Positions 9,585-24,400 of a stretch of DNA of 64,000 nucleotides are shown here, one piece after another. The notes beneath the pieces are model-generated. The model saw only the letters and a program-made list of their open reading frames with translations. It was not told where the DNA came from and did not search any database. The stretch spans positions 3,337,239 through 3,401,238 of the forward strand of contig NC_134946.1 of NCBI RefSeq assembly GCF_051020765.1, given 5' to 3'. Numbering within the stretch: the first letter of the stretch is position 1; every line of letters starts with the position of its first letter. The translations under genes were made by a program, and so were the position numbers. The DNA is from Lasioglossum baleicum (taxonomy: Eukaryota; Arthropoda; Insecta; Hymenoptera; Halictidae).

Positions 9585-12500
9585 TTTGTGGATCACCACT
9601 CAGCGGCGAGATGTGAAAAATGGGTTACTAAAATATGCTTTTGTCAGTGTTGTACATATGAAGTATCAAACTAGGCTTGTAAAACTTTTCTAAAATCCAA
9701 TGTCTAATTAATTAACAATTCTTCATTTCGTATCCCCACCTTTTCGAACGATACAAAAAGAGAGACACTGTTTTCCAAAAGCACATGCGTGAACATTCTT
9801 AACATTTCTCTACAGCCTGCCAATCGTCTAAATTTAATTCTAGATTTCGAATCTGGTCTCAACTGGTCTCAACAATCACTGGAAACATCAAATTCAATTT
9901 TAATTTCTTGCATATATAGATTCGGAGTCAATTCAAAGAAAAAAAAGGGTACAGTTCTGGTAATTTTGTATATATAGAGATCCCTTGCAAGTCTGCCAAA
10001 TTGTTACCATTGTTACGTAACGTTTCGGAGCTCAAATTTTCCCGCGTTCTTGAAAATTTTAAATTGCGTAATTGACCTGCGCGGTAACCCCGCAAATTAC
10101 AAATTTGAATCTGTTATGTAAATGAAAATTTTGTCAAGGAAAAACAATCAGAATGCATTATTGAAGGAGACTTGAAGGTTTGAACTTGTAAGTGAGATTT
10201 TCTAGAAAATGAAAGTTTCATTCGACGAGTAAATGTAACTGTGAAAATGATAGAAACTGAATAGAAAGTAAAAAATGAAAATATCGTTCCAAATGTAAAA
10301 ATAAGATCTCTTCTATAAAAGGAATTTTAATAGGTAAATTTGGTCGTTTGTTTTTGTGTGTATGTGTACGTATCAAGTTTCCTTATTTCTATCCACAGCG
10401 TCAACTATAACTACTTGCAAGAAGAGAACTCAGATCAATGAAGGTTTATTGAAATTCACTTGAAATTTGCTACACCAAAGCTATTCCGTGTGTACCACAA
10501 CTTCGAGATACCCTGTACATACACGTTACAATGCAAAATAACGTATGACATCTGCGTCTGATCATGCTTCGCAAGCAAAGGTTCCTCATTCATTCCATAA
10601 CACGTACCATTAGGATGTGATTCTTTAATAATTTTATTTTTCCTTTGCAATCCTTATATTACAAAACATACTTTTCCAGACACATTGAAAATATGCTCTA
10701 TTTACATTGGATTGTTGTCTAGTTTTTTGTGCTAAATATTTCTTTTCATCTTGTCGTCGCCGTCGTTCTGGTTGTTCATCTTTACAGGAATATAATAATT
10801 AATAACTATTCGCATAGGCTCTCGTATATAATAATATGATTATGGCAGTACATTTACATTAAAGTCTATGATCATTTTTTTTGTAATTGTTTCTGTTATA
10901 CATTCAATTTATTCTCTCATATTTATATTTATATTTGCATACGTACATGAATATATGTATATATATACGTGTGTACGTATATAAATATGTGTATAAATAT
11001 GTATATATGTTTATATTTATATATATATATATATTTATATATAATCTTCATCTCATTTATTTATATATTTATATATATATGTGTGTGTGTGTGTACATAT
11101 ATATATAATTATTTATATTTATACCATATGAAAATCTACGGTACTTAGAATTATGTGCATCAACTAGGCGTACGAAAGGAAAGTTTTTCTATCGCTCCTC
11201 CCTCTGCTTTGTTTTATTATAAGCTTGTATATTCCTTAAATACGTGGCGATCATCACAAAATCATTGATGACGCGACATGAGATCTAGGAATTCGAACGC
11301 ATCAAACGGAAATAAGAGGTTTTGCATTGAAAATGGTTTGCGAACGCGTCAAGCAAGATCCTCGAAACTCCTGGATTCCTGTATTACAAATACGTCTGTG
11401 AAAAGGACTTATTATCCGTGTTTCTTCTTCCTTAAATTTCGCGATATGTACGATCACAAGAAAAAAAGAAAAACCAGTGAAAGCGCTATACTCGATTGGA
11501 CCCCAGTTTACAATCGTCCTTTCAAACAATTTAAATTTGCCACCCTCCTCGTCCCTCTACCCCATTTCCGTTGTCGTGTACCAATTTAATACATCTCCAC
11601 TTTCTTTCCTTTTTTTTAATAATATTTTTGATCAGTCACCTAAAGATCATCCGCTAGGGATAAACTAAACATTATAAATGTCCTAGGTATTGTCTAAAGG
11701 TGCTCTTTTTTCATACAATGTTTTTTTTGTCGGTTTCTCGTTTAATTACTTCCGCTATTTCTCACATTCAGTCTAAATGGTAGGTAATATTTATAATATT
11801 TATAAGAGCTTGGAATCATAATTATCCCTTAAACGTAAATACGAGCTTGCCCTTTTTAACGTGAAACGCCAAGCCGCTATGTACAATACAAGGTTTACTC
11901 TAACACCCGCTCTTCCGGTCTTCTTTCTCGTTTAAAAAAAAACCAAAAAAACAAAACAAAAATTAATATCTTGCTACGATGCGTCAACGAAAGCAGTCGA
12001 ATTTCTTCTTGGCAGTACGTTGCGTTTTGTTCATCGTGGAACAAATAAGCGTCGAACGGAACAATTTAAGAGTAAGATCATTTGCCGTGCGAATCAATTA
12101 AGAACATTCGGGAAAGAAACTAAAATTCGACCATTTTGCGTAAAGAACACAAAAAAAGCTACCAGATTCATCTCCTTCTACGACACGGTCCATCCTCTAA
12201 TTAGCTAATCCCACGTTTTCGCTCTACCAGACATGGACAGGCTAAAAATTGTGTTTTTATAGTCCTCGTTGCTGCGCCGGCAGCATAATTCATCTACCAC
12301 GATGAACTGAATTCTTTCGGTTACCACAAATCTAAGACTAGTATCAAAAAGACCTAGTTACGCTACTTCTTGTTACAAAAGTCTCTCTTCTATTCTTCCT
12401 ATCTAGCAATCCTGGCGTGCGGTTCTTTGATTTCTGGGGGGAGATAACTTCGAAAAACGTGCAACACCTATCTTGAAGCATAACGTTTCTCTCATCTCAC

Positions 12501-12604
12501 TGTTCTCTGCAGGAAACCACCGTGTCCTCCCGGTTAAAGAGAAAATACCTAGAAACTCTCCGGTATTTTTAAAGATTTGAACGAACCTAATCGTGAAACA
12601 CGTA
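9585..12604. other. Intergenic region between Opa1 start and giant-gene stop
   Basis: No convincing exon. The Opa1 promoter and 5' UTR should lie just right of 9584, but no core promoter motif was secure. The 3' UTR of the giant gene runs left from 12604. A TA/TATG-rich microsatellite occupies about 10915-11115. Confidence 0.6.
10915..11115. repeat. TA/TATG-rich microsatellite tract
   Basis: Alternating ta, tatg and tgtg repeats over about 200 bases. Open frames across it are low-complexity artefacts (Tyr/Ile runs). Confidence 0.9.
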
Positions 12605-15455
12605 TCAAGAGGTGCTGTTTCTATGCTTCTTGCTCTTCGCCTTGCCAGGCTCGAACTCGTCTTCGCTTCTCCTCCGTTTCTCCTTCAACTGTTTCTCCAT
12701 GGCTAGCATGGTGATCATCCTCTTATGGGAATCTCCCACGATCCAACCGTGCTGCTCCTGTCGATCATCCTCCTCCTCTTCCACAGCAGGAACCACCTCC
12801 AGTATCTCTTCCTCATCGCTGGAGCTGGACCAGTAATATAACTGATTTACAGCAGCGCGTTTCCTTCTTCCAATCGCCACTCCAACGCCCTCTTCGACTT
12901 TGTTCCACGATTTCGTGGTCTTCAACTCTTCGTCGTCAGAGTCCCTCCGGCCACTAGAGGATCTGCGCTCTTTGTCCTTCGACCCCTTCGTATCCGTCCT
13001 GCTCCTGGACTTGTCAGAGGTCGAGTTTTTACCTTTCTTCCCTGTCGCAACTATCTTCGTGTCCCCTTTCGAACTCCTCTTAGGCTTAGCCGGCGATTTC
13101 GAGTGCTTCTTCTGCTTGTTAGGAGACTCCTGCTTGTCTTCGCTCTCTTGGTTGCTCTCCGCATGGGTAGACCTGTTGCAATTGTTCTCGACGTCGCTCA
13201 GTTGTTCGTCCTCTTTGTTTTTCTTCTGCTTCTCTTTCGCTTGGTGCTTCTTCTTCCGTACTTGCTCTTGAACAATCTTATGTTCCATTGACTCCACATC
13301 CTTCGGCTCGCTCTTCTCGTCAGAGTCTGATCTTATGTCCGTCGTACCCTGCTCCTTCTTCTTTCCAAGCTCCCGCAAGATCTCGTCCTCTATAGCCTTT
13401 TGTTCTTTGGCTATCATTTGTTCGTGCTTCTTTTCTATGTACCTTTCCTTACGCTTTTCCTTGGACTCCCGTTTCTGTTTCCGTTGCTTCTCGTGATCCA
13501 ACTTATCGCCAAACCTCTTATTGTCTTTGAGACTCATCTCCTCGTCCGAGCTGCTTATCTCTGCCAGCAGACCTTGCTTACCAATCGCACACTTTCTCTG
13601 TCTCCTGGTCGGTTGGAAGTCCAGCAGGATCCTCTCCTGTTCCTCCTGTATCTTTTTCAGCTGTTGCTCTTTCCTCTTCTTCGACTCCTGGACCTTTCTG
13701 CTGAGGAATACGTGGAGCGGAAGGTTTTCAGACTCGTTCTGCGGCTTCTCGTTGGTGGACAGCTTCTCTGGCAAGGCCAACATATCATCCTCCTCCTCTT
13801 GTTCTTCCTCAGGGCTGGGACTCTTCTCTGCTGCCTCCTGAACTGGTTCAAACTGCTCTTCCACAGGCTCTGCTAATGCTAGAGCATCAATTTGTTCTTC
13901 AGGTTGTGTCTCTTTGTTCAGATTATCATAGCTTGTTTCCAGGTTAGCGTCAGTCTGATCCAGAAGATCCAAAGCCTCTTCCAGTGGGATCAGCTCGTCT
14001 TCCTTCGGATAGTCTGCCTGATCATCCGCTTTCTCTGAAGATAAATTCTTTTCGTTCGGTTCATTAACATCCTGAGCCTCCGCAATCGTTGACTCTTCGG
14101 CGTCCGACTCAGTCACCGAACTGTCCTCTCTGTACAAGTCATCCAACTCGAAGTTCCTCTCGTACTGAGCCTCGGTCTCCTCGTCACTGTTCCTCTGCTC
14201 GTCCGAGTCCTTCCTCTCATCGATAACCAAAGGTTGATCAGACATTTCGGACTCCGACTTTTTATTGTCGCAGTCGTTTTTGTTACGATCGTCATCCCGC
14301 AAGCTCTGGTCTCTCCACTCGTCCTCCTCGTTTTCCAATCGGTAATCCTCCTCGATCGTCTCCTGGTCCTGTCCGATGTTCCCAAGGTTTATCACCTTCG
14401 TCGCGCTCTTCTTCGCCTTTCTCTGCTTCTTCGTCTCGTAGTCCGCGTCCTCGTCATCGAACTCGCTCTCGGACGTGTACAACTCCGCGAAGATGTTCTG
14501 CTTGCCCTTCGAGCAGGTCCTCTGGCTCTTCGAGATCCCAACGCCGATGTCTTCCTTGGCTTTCACCGCGGTCCTGTACTCGTCGGAGCTGTCGTTCTCG
14601 TACCAGGCATTCCTGGTCTTCTTTCTCGGGTTCTTGCTGCGCTTCTTCAGCCTCGAGTGCTTCAGGTTCTGCTCCGCGACCCGCTTCGGCTTCTGCTGGT
14701 TCCTCTCGACGAACTCGTCCATGGGCCCAGTGACCTGGCGCTGCTGTTCCTCGCTTTGAAAAGCCTTCAATGCTCCCTTCGTCTTCGGTGCGAATTTCTC
14801 CAGCTCTTTAAACTTCCTGTCTATCATCGACTCAAGCCTCGTGCTCAACGCGTCCCCAGTCTTGCCATTTTCTAAACTTTCGCCGATTGCCTTGGACATC
14901 AGGCCTGCCACGTCCACCTCCTTAGTCCTCAAACAACTCACTTCGTAACCCGGCCTGTTCCTGTAGGACATAACGCCGCCCAGGTTTGTCTCCATCTGGC
15001 TCTCCTCCTCGTCGAACTCGTACACGTCCTTCACCCTGTCCGATGCGAACTCCTCTTTCCTCTCGAACCCATCACGACGCTTCTTCCTCTCCACCAAACC
15101 CCCATGCTCGTTGCGACGGATCAGCGGGAAGTCCTGGTGCTTCTTGGCTTTCTTGGTCTTCCGCTGTCTGTGCACATTCAGCTCTCGAAGAGCAGCCTCC
15201 GCCTTCAACTTCTCCTGCTGCTTCCTCTCGTTCATCTCCTTCTTTCTCTCGAACAACTCCTTGATGGGGTTTCTAACCTTTTTCTGCTGATCTTTAATGA
15301 CGGTTAGTGGAATCGTTTCAGGGGTGGTCTCCTTGTTCTGCGAACCAGTCTTCATCGAGGGCTGAACGTCTTCCTGGGAGTTTTGGTCGCCTGCTGTTGA
15401 CGTCGGGGCTCGGGCACAAGCTAGCTCTGCTAGAACCTTCATCGGTGTCGATCCA
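12605..15455 (-). CDS. Giant gene, terminal coding exon
   Basis: About 950 residues are encoded, starting GSTPMKVLAEL after the acceptor TGTTCACAG and ending KSKKHRNSTS at the stop. The first part has Lys/Arg/Glu-rich helical stretches (KELFERKKEMNERKQQEKLK). The centre is acidic, with repeated Glu/Asp runs. Basic clusters alternate with acidic ones towards the C-terminus, where RRKRAAVNQLYYWSSSSDEE and HGWIVGDSHKRMITMLAMEK are less repetitive and are the best candidates for a conserved C-terminal module. No catalytic motif is visible. Confidence 0.9.
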
Positions 15456-18400
15456 CTGTGAACAGAATTGTCGTAGTATAGACAAACTGTAGGCACATAG
15501 TTACTCAGGTTGCTAATCCTGATTGTAAAACGTCAATTAACAGAAAAAAATTTTTAAATGCAGATTTCGCTTTTTCCCGCAAGAAAGTAATGTAAAATAT
15601 AATTACTTACTTATGATCGTGCTTTCCATTGTTGTGGAGCAGGTTCGACAAAGCTTTGTCCAACAAACCGCCCAGCGCAGAGTTCATCTTGCTCTTGAAC
15701 CCTGGAGAGTCCAAGTTCAGCTTTCCAGAGTTCTGTTCTTGCAAGCATCTGACATGTAAGTCATCATTGTAATCTCCATTCGACAGATTGGTGACAGTCA
15801 CGTGACCCTCGCCTGTTACATTAGCGTATGAGTTCCTCAAAACGTTCTGTTCGGTGTTTTTCGATGGGTGTTCGCCATCTGCAATCTCATTGTCGCTCTT
15901 GTGACCAAAGGTGCTGGCTATCAGACTTTCGCTCTCCCTCATACGTTGCTGGATCTTATCCCTGAGCTTATTGTTGTGCTCGAATGCTACGTCCAGACTG
16001 TCCTCGTATCCCAGATTCTCTGCTCTGGACATGTCTGGGCTGGCAGACCTGCTGGAATGTTCGCTTCTCAGATTTCTACCTCCTCGCTTTTGGTAACCCC
16101 TCTCTCTGGCACTGTACATCTCTTCACCGAGTAACTGAAACCAGTTGAATTTGTTAATATCGATTGATTTAAGCTGACATCCCCTGTAATGAAATTTAAC
16201 GTATCCTTAGCATTGCTTTTAGTCTCTGCGAGCCTACAAAGCAGAACTATTTGGAAAGTTTTAGAGTTTTTTTTTTTGATGTTTTAAAAATTTCGAAAGA
16301 GATCAAGTTTTCGGCAGACTGATAAAATCGGGAAGAAGACCAGTGAGTGTAATGTTAAAATTAATGAGGAGGGTTAGCAATGCCAAGCTGAACATTCGTT
16401 TCTACTGAAAAGAAGGGAAAAAAAAGAAGAAGGAAAGCTCTAAGTTGTCGTTCTGAAACCAATGGAATGAGCATGAAATTTATACGAGTATAAACTACAA
16501 TTGAGTAGATTATACAGTGAATGGAATCGAGAGTGTAATTAAGAAATTGTTTAGCAGCGGTCAGACTTGATTATTTGTATGATCAAACCGAAACAATCTT
16601 ATGCGACATCATTGTAATGGCAGACAAATGTCATAACTACCGTACACACTAAGAAATGTCGAAGGAATGAGAGAACTACCTTTTGCATGCATACTGAGAG
16701 ACATTGTCTGTATAAAGCTGGTTCATAGGTCCTGCAAACATTATCACAATAATGTATAAAGTATTTCCTTTGTGGAATTCCATGTAAGGGTGTGATCCAT
16801 TAGTCAAGTATCTCCTCTCGAAGTACGAAATTAAGTATGACCTAATGTAATAGCTGATAATGTTACAGATTTTCCTCCAGACTTTTCCAAGATTTTTATG
16901 AAAAACCTTACGAAATTTTTACGCTCTTCAAAAGAAAAATAGAGCAAAGAATACAAATTTTCAGACAGAGATTTTGGAAGTAATTGTTCAGAGGAGACAC
17001 CCCTACAGATAAAAATTCCATGAGCATGTATAAAAGAAAATGAAACCTGAAGAATTAAAAGCTCTCTTCATAAACAAGACATAAAGCACACCGAGTGAGA
17101 TCATAAAGCAATGGCATAAAATTGGAAACAAAGGAAAGAAAGACTGCATGCAATGTGTAGTGTTATTGTGAAACGGTGGATTTTTGAAAATCTCACGAAA
17201 CAAAAGTAAATGTCTTCCGGACGCAAGAATGCGCCAGAACGTTCCCGACTTACCGTGAAAAACTTTTAATTAAAGACACTCTCTCTTATTTAGTATGCAA
17301 TAGAAACAAAACTATTATCTTTTAAATACAATAGTGTCAAGCTAATTCAAAGCTACGATGTCTTCTGTAATTCAGAATTTCTTTTAGATTCTATAATTAA
17401 CTTTGCATCAACTCGTAAGTGCACTTTGCTTGCCAATCAAAATCTTCATACACTATTGAGTCTTCTTCTTACGAAATTTAGAACCATGACAAAACTCCAA
17501 ATTGCAGAGCATGCAGTTTCGACACACTATTGAAATACTCACCTGATTAACGGACTCCAGGAGGCTTCCCAGACTATTTTGGCTTTCTACGTCTCTCCAA
17601 CGGTCTCTGGGTCCTCTGAATCCAAGATGTTGATCCTCCTTCCTATGATAGCCATCGGTATGATCCAATTTGATCTTCTTAGTTCCCCTGAGCTCGTTCT
17701 CGGTGGTAGCCTTCAACCTGGAGCAGCACTCGACGAACAGTTCCTCATCAAAGTTCAACACCTTCCCTTGCCTAGGTTTCGCAGCTTCAATCTCCTGAGG
17801 AACGTCCAACGCGTTGTCCTCGATCGCATCAGTAGGTGCAATTGTGACCATTTCAGTCTTGTGAGTGGAAGAGGGCGATCTGATCACTATCTTCCCACTG
17901 GAGAACTCGCTGGAGCTTCTCTTCCTCGTTCGAACCTCGCTGGCATGAGCTTTCTCATCCTCCTCTTCGTTCTCACTGTTAGAACTGCTCTCTATGGAGC
18001 TTCTGGGTGTCCCACAGACAAACAAAGGCGATATTCTCCTGTGCCCCATCTCCTCGTTGTCATCTTCCTCATCGATATCAGAATCCCTTGATGTATGCGA
18101 ATTCCTATCAAGACTGGGCGATCTGTTCCTCACGTCGCTTTGAGCTAGACTACTACAGCTGTTCGAAGAGTCCAGATCAACAGACAATTGATTAGGCAAT
18201 GTGTCCTCTTCAGGATCTTTCAAGGAGTCATCCTCCTCCTCGGAGTCCTTTGTACTCTTCTCTGTACTCTTCTCTATCGAGTCTCTCCATTCACTCACCT
18301 CATTCTCCTCACTCTTGCTTTTACTCTTCCTAGAGGAGGACGTCTTTCTCTTCTTCGTCGGCTTCTGATCTTCTTCTACAGCTTCCTCTAGAGCCTTTGA

Positions 18401-21400
18401 TGGATCATCTTCATAATTAAAAGACCCGTAGCCGTTGTCTCTGGCGCCAACGTCCTTTCCTTGGTTCCTCAAATCGTAGTTGATCTCCTTCTGCTTGTTC
18501 TTCTGGATTTTATTTCCAGAGTCCAACGCATCATCCTCGAAGGCTCTCGAGATTCTTTCTTCGGCTCTCTTCTTGCTGGGCCTGCAGCTGGTGGGAGGCA
18601 GGACCAGGAAATAGTAATTGGACGCCTCTGTGTCGCTCTTTTTCCTGTTCGAGCTCTTTGATTTAGCATGTTTCGAACGATGCTCCTCTTGATCTTCAGC
18701 TGCTTGGTCCTTGACCTTGTCAGACGAAGAGTTCTTCCTCGATTTTTTCCCTGCTCGTTTCTTCTGGCTCGTGTGCGAGGACGCGGAGTGTCTCTTAGCG
18801 TTCTTGTCCTCGGAACTCTCCTTTATTTTCAGATTATGATGACTATCGGTTCTCGATGCGTCCGAGTCATCTTCTGACTTCGATACCCAGTCGTTAAGAA
18901 CTTCCTTGACTTTATCTGTCTTCTCACCGCCGAACACTCTTCCGAACACGCTCTTGACGATCTTGCTCTTGTTCTGGGACTCCAGCTTGTCCTCTGCATC
19001 GCTGTCGTCGCTCTCGCTGGTCAGACCAGCAATTTTGCTTCGTTGGGACATCTTCTTGGTCCTGGACTTTCGGTGCAAATCCTTGCCACTGTACTTGTAT
19101 GACCTGAACGACTTCCTCGAATTCTGACGATCACTGGTGTTCGATTTCCGGCCATTGCTGATTGCTTTCTCGTCTACAGTGTTCTCAGCCTCTGGGACAG
19201 CCTCTGTGTTCTCGTACTCCGATGAGACCTTGTCTATGTCCTTGTCAGAATCTTCTGCTGGCTTTAATATTTCAGATTCGTTCTCCGATAGGACTTCTGG
19301 AACAGTTATATTCGCTGGTTCTTCGTCGACAAATTTTCGAGTCTCCGTATCAAGCTCTATGTTTTCTGAAGTGGTATCCTGGCTTTCTGTTACTTCCTCA
19401 GGCTTCGCCTCTTCCAGGTCCTTCAGTAAAGAAGCCTGCTCCTTCTTTTCTGTCTGCAATTTCTCCTCAGCCATCAGCAAAATTTGTGACAAAGGTTTAT
19501 CGTCAAGGCTAGACGATGATTCATCATCTTCCTCGAAAGATTTCGTTTCATCTCCTTTGATGCAACTCTCATTCTTCTCCACAGACTCCTCCAATAAAGT
19601 CATTACGTTAGAGTAGAACTTCGGACTGCCAAGAACTTCTTTCTCGTTCGATTTAAACTCAGTATCATTTTCTTCCACTTGCGAGCTAGACAACGATGAC
19701 TCTAATTTCTCTTCGCTTTCGCAGAGCCCTGAAATATTCGAACAATCAGCTGACTGATCCTGATCGCTCACTGTCTCTGCAGGTTTCGCACATTCCTTCT
19801 GCTTGCTTTGATTAACTTTCGGTTTACTTGCTTTCTTTACAGCTGGACCATCTGGAGAGTTGTTTGTCTGCTCGTGCTTCTTGCTTTTGCTCTTCTTGGA
19901 CTTGCTATGTCTCGAGGTCTTTGTAGACTCGTTTTGCAAGGCTGGAGCATTCTCTACCTTATCTTCTGCAACCAAGGGGAGACTCTGATGATCAAGCGAA
20001 ACACTCGGTACTGTCTGATCTGTGTCAACGCTCTTCTTAACATGATCCGCTTGCTGTACCTCCTGTAAGTCATTCAACGAATTCATGCTTGCATCAGGCT
20101 GCTCTTCGGGCTTCAAACTATCTGATCGCTCAATCGACTCTTTCCCTATGTGATGATCTGAAACGTAAGAACTATCAGTCTCTCTGAGGGTTTCTAATTC
20201 GTTGCTGTTACTATCTGATCCCTTAGGACTTTCTTCGTTACATTTATTTACGGTATGCTCTAGGCTCTGAGGATCGCGATTATCTTGTGAGGTAGGATTA
20301 TTGTCCGAATCGACCTCTGGGAAATTCTCAGTCTTCTTAGCAGGATGCCCTTTTAGATCGAACAACTGGCTCTCGGAACACTCGATCTTCTGTCCGTTCA
20401 GCTTCACAGTCTCCATGTCCGGCACTTCCGGTACAAAGGTATCAGTGTCTAAACGATTTTCTTCATTTTCTGTCGAATCTAATTTATTCGTAGGAATCTG
20501 ATCGTTTTCACCGTCTCTCGGAACCTGATTTTTGTTGATCGAGGTCTCAGAAGAGTTTGCGAAGGAAGATTCGGGAATTTTCAAAGACCCACTGTTGTCC
20601 AGAACGTTCAACGTAAGGGAGTCTAAGAGCGCTTCGGGGTCAGAAATATCGGAAGGCAGTTGTTCTTCGATCAAGTTCTTCTTTTTCCCCTTGTCCTTCT
20701 TCTTCTCGTGTTTCTTCTTCTTCTTTTCCGTCTCATCCTCTTTTTTAGCCTCCACTTTGATCGGCGTCGGAGTGCATTCTGGCAGAGGACTGGTGTGCTC
20801 GGTGAGTACATACTCGTCGTGACTCATGTTCTCGGTGATCTTGCAGATCTCCTCGTCCAGGAGTTCGTCCTCGAGGGTGCGCTGCTTTATTTGAGGATCG
20901 ATCAGCAGATCCTGCTCCACCGCATGAACGTCTTCCTCCAATGTTCTCAGGCTGTCCAACTCCTCTGAGTTTCCAGCTACAGGCGAGCTCGACTGCATCT
21001 GCTCATTACTGTACTCCTGCGAACAATTCACCGACTCATCAGCAAAATTCTTGGTCTCGTCGCTCACAGTTTCATCCGGATTGGACTTCTCATTCTTCCA
21101 AATAGCAGAAGCTTCGTCGCTGCTCTCACTAGCTGCTTTCTCTTTTCTCGAGTTAATTATTTGCAGCAAGTGGGACTGGGACTGGTTGTGCTTCTTCAGC
21201 GAGCTTTTCCTGGTGAAGCTTGTCGCGCAGACGTCGCAGAAGAACCTGGCTGCCTCCTTCGTCAGCTTCTTCCTCTTCTCCACGATCAGAATCTCGCCCG
21301 TCTTCTTGTGCACCACTACGAAATTACCTGCTGCGCGTTTCTTCGGGGTCTGGAAGTCCTCCTGAGTCTGAGGAGCGTCGTCCGCTTTAACGTCCGCTTT

Positions 21401-24400
21401 CTCGACGTCCGTGTCCTCTTCCTTTTCAACTGATTTCTCAACTTTTACAGGTTCTACGGGTTCGACAGGTTCTACAGGTTGCACAGCTTCCGCAGCTTCT
21501 ACAGGTTGCACAGCTTCCGCAGCTTCGACAGGTTGCACAGCTTCCACAGCTTCTACAGGTTCTTCCCTTGATTCTTCCTTCTCGATCACCTTCTCTTCCT
21601 CATTCTTCTTGCTATCAGTCGCTGTTACCTCTTCATCTACCTTCTCATCTACAGCAGCTGATTGAATGTTCCTCAGAGTGTCCTCTCGGTCCAAGCACTC
21701 CTGAAAGTCCATGGGTATGTCGAAGTCGTCGACAAGATCGAACTGGTCCTCGAAGAAGGATATATTCTTCTTGGCCCGCCTCTTCAGACTTTGCCTCCTG
21801 TCAGTGCTCTTCTGCGTATCTACGGATTCAGAGTCAGTGACCGAAGTGTCTGTCTGGACGTCCTCAGCAGGCTCCTCAAAGCCCTTCTTCTTCTTGGAGA
21901 ACCGCTTCCTCCTGAAGTAACTGGACTCGCTGACGCAGGAGCTTTCAGACAAATTGTCCGTGCTCTCTGGCCGACGGTTCAGGCTATCCTGCTCGGACAG
22001 ATCCTCGGACGACAACTGCTTCCGCTTCGAAGACCTTGTTCTATTCGGCTGAGTTAAATCGATCGACCCCGAAGAGCTGGATCTTTCCAGAAGCTTGCTA
22101 GAGCTCTTAGAAACACGTTTCCGTCCCTCTGGCGTTTCTTTCTGGGAATTGCCAACTTCTTCTTCTCTCTCTGTGTCAATCTTGCTTGCCTCAGAGCTCT
22201 CAACGTTGCTCACTTCCGGTTCCGCTGAAGGAAGGCTGCTTTGAACCTCAAGGTGTTCATCTGTCGTTGACTTTCTCTTTGATGTCCTCTTCTTGGTATG
22301 CTGGAGTATCTCTGTTAGCTCTGGAACTTTGAAGTTGTCCGAATTCGAGGACGCAGATCGCTGATCGTCGCCTTCCTCGGTGGTCCGATTCACTCTTGAG
22401 GATTTCCTGCTCGGAACCTGATTAGCAGCGATGGTTAACAATGGTTCTGATTCCACAGGCGGCTGCTCGTCCACTTTAAAAGCTTCTTCAGTATGATTCG
22501 GAACAGTTGCAGGTTCGCCAACCGATTTCTTCTTGCGGCCACGTTTCTTGAGCACCTTGGGAACCGTACTGGTAGTCTTCTCTTCTTCTTTACCCGTCTC
22601 TGCGCTCTCTGCAATTTGAAGACTGGAGTCCTCTTCAACAACTTCTGCTTCTTTCACAGCTGGCACGTCTTCTATCGAGGGAACAACCTTTTGTACAGAA
22701 TTCTTCGTAGCTTCTGCAGTAATTTCTGTTACTATATCGTTGCTAGTAGTGACATTCTCTTTTGGCAGCTGTTCTTCATTCGATTGAATGTTTAACTTCG
22801 ACCTCAGAGACCTTCTTCTTGTTGACTCGACCGCCTCTGGGACAGTCTTCGAAGATACGTCTTCTTCTTGGTTCATCTTCTCGTCTACAAATGATCTCCT
22901 TTTCGAAGACCGTCTGATCGAAGACTCTACTTCCGGTTCCCTCTCGGTAGAAGACTTCCTTTTCCCTACTGCTTGTGCTTCCTCTTGCTCAACGTTGACT
23001 CGAGCTTTCTCCTCGGCATCTACTGGAATCTTTTCTTCAACGTTCAGTGTCTTCTCTTCAACTTGAGTCTCTTCCTCAACTTGAGCCTTCTCTTCAGCAT
23101 TGTCTCGCGTCTCTTCCTCAGGGCTCTCAGATGCTCCAACATTTTGTGCTCCTTGCTTCTCCACTTCAGTTTCCGATTTAAACTTCTTCGCGCCGTCACT
23201 GCTGTCCATGGCTTGTACATCATTAGCTGCTTTGCTACCCGATGGATCCTCCGTGCGAGAATCATCACCGTTCAGCGTTTTTCTCTTGCCAAGCACAACC
23301 TTCTGAATATGGAGCTCGTCCTCGTCGGTTTCTTTGGTAGAAGGCACTTCCTTTGATTTGTTGATCAGCTTCATGATGCTGGCAAGGTGCGACTCCTCAA
23401 CGATCGGGTTCTCCTCAACAATGTCCGCCGGATCGATAGACTTCCTCTTGTTTTTCTTCGGTGAGCTTCCTTCCAGCGATCGTTTCTTTGATTTTCGGTG
23501 AACTTTTGTTGTTGGCTCCTGCTCGTTCTTCATCAATTTGTAATCTTGTTTCTCTGATTCCGTCATGCTCGTGGATTCCGAGATACATTCTTGCAGTGGC
23601 GGTAGAATTCCGTTCGGAACAGACATAGACTCTTCGCCGACCACCTTCGAATCTTCAGAGGCAGCTCCCTTGATCTCGGGTAAATTATTGTCTGCTTTGT
23701 CCAAGGATTCGGATTCGGACTCAACGATTTTGTCCAGACAGGGTTCAGGGGATTCCCCTTTCCTTTCTCCCTGAATGATTTCATCGTTTACTATCTTTAT
23801 TATCTCGTTTTGTCCATCAGGTTCGCCCTTGGATTTTAAATCAGGTAAGCAGTTCTCATCGGATTTAGCTCGGCTGCCAGCTTGGATCCTCTTCTGGATA
23901 CTAGCCTTGTCATTCTTTCCATCCGCTGAACCATCTTCCGAAAATCCAGGCGCAACTTCGTCCAGAATACTAGTCAGCTCGTCAGCAGCATTGTCCAACA
24001 ACGACCCAACCTCACCTTCTAGAAGTGCGTCCTTCTGTTTAGCTATCTTCGAGACAATTTTCTCCAAGAAAGAGCCTTTGCCCTTCTGCTTCCTCCTGGA
24101 CAGGTCCAAAATAATGTCGTTAGCAGGCTGCTTGTTATCATTGAGGTTAGAATCTGCTTCCTTGGCCAACGGGATTTCCGATCTCGGCTCCTTCTCTTCA
24201 GCATTCTCATCGCACGCGCTCGACTCGTCAGCTAGCTTATCAGGGTCCTGATCAGCCTCGATCTTCTCGTTCTTCTCTAGATCCAACGACTTCGAGCCCT
24301 CCTCTTCAGCTTGCTGACCACTAGCCTGGACAGATTCATCGTTCGTGTTCTCCAAACTCGTCTGGACGGTCAGGACCACGCTCTGTTGGGACTCCACGGG

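Noticed and set aside
10887..11108. 73-codon Tyr/Ile-rich frame
   Set aside because: Lies entirely in a TA/TATG microsatellite.
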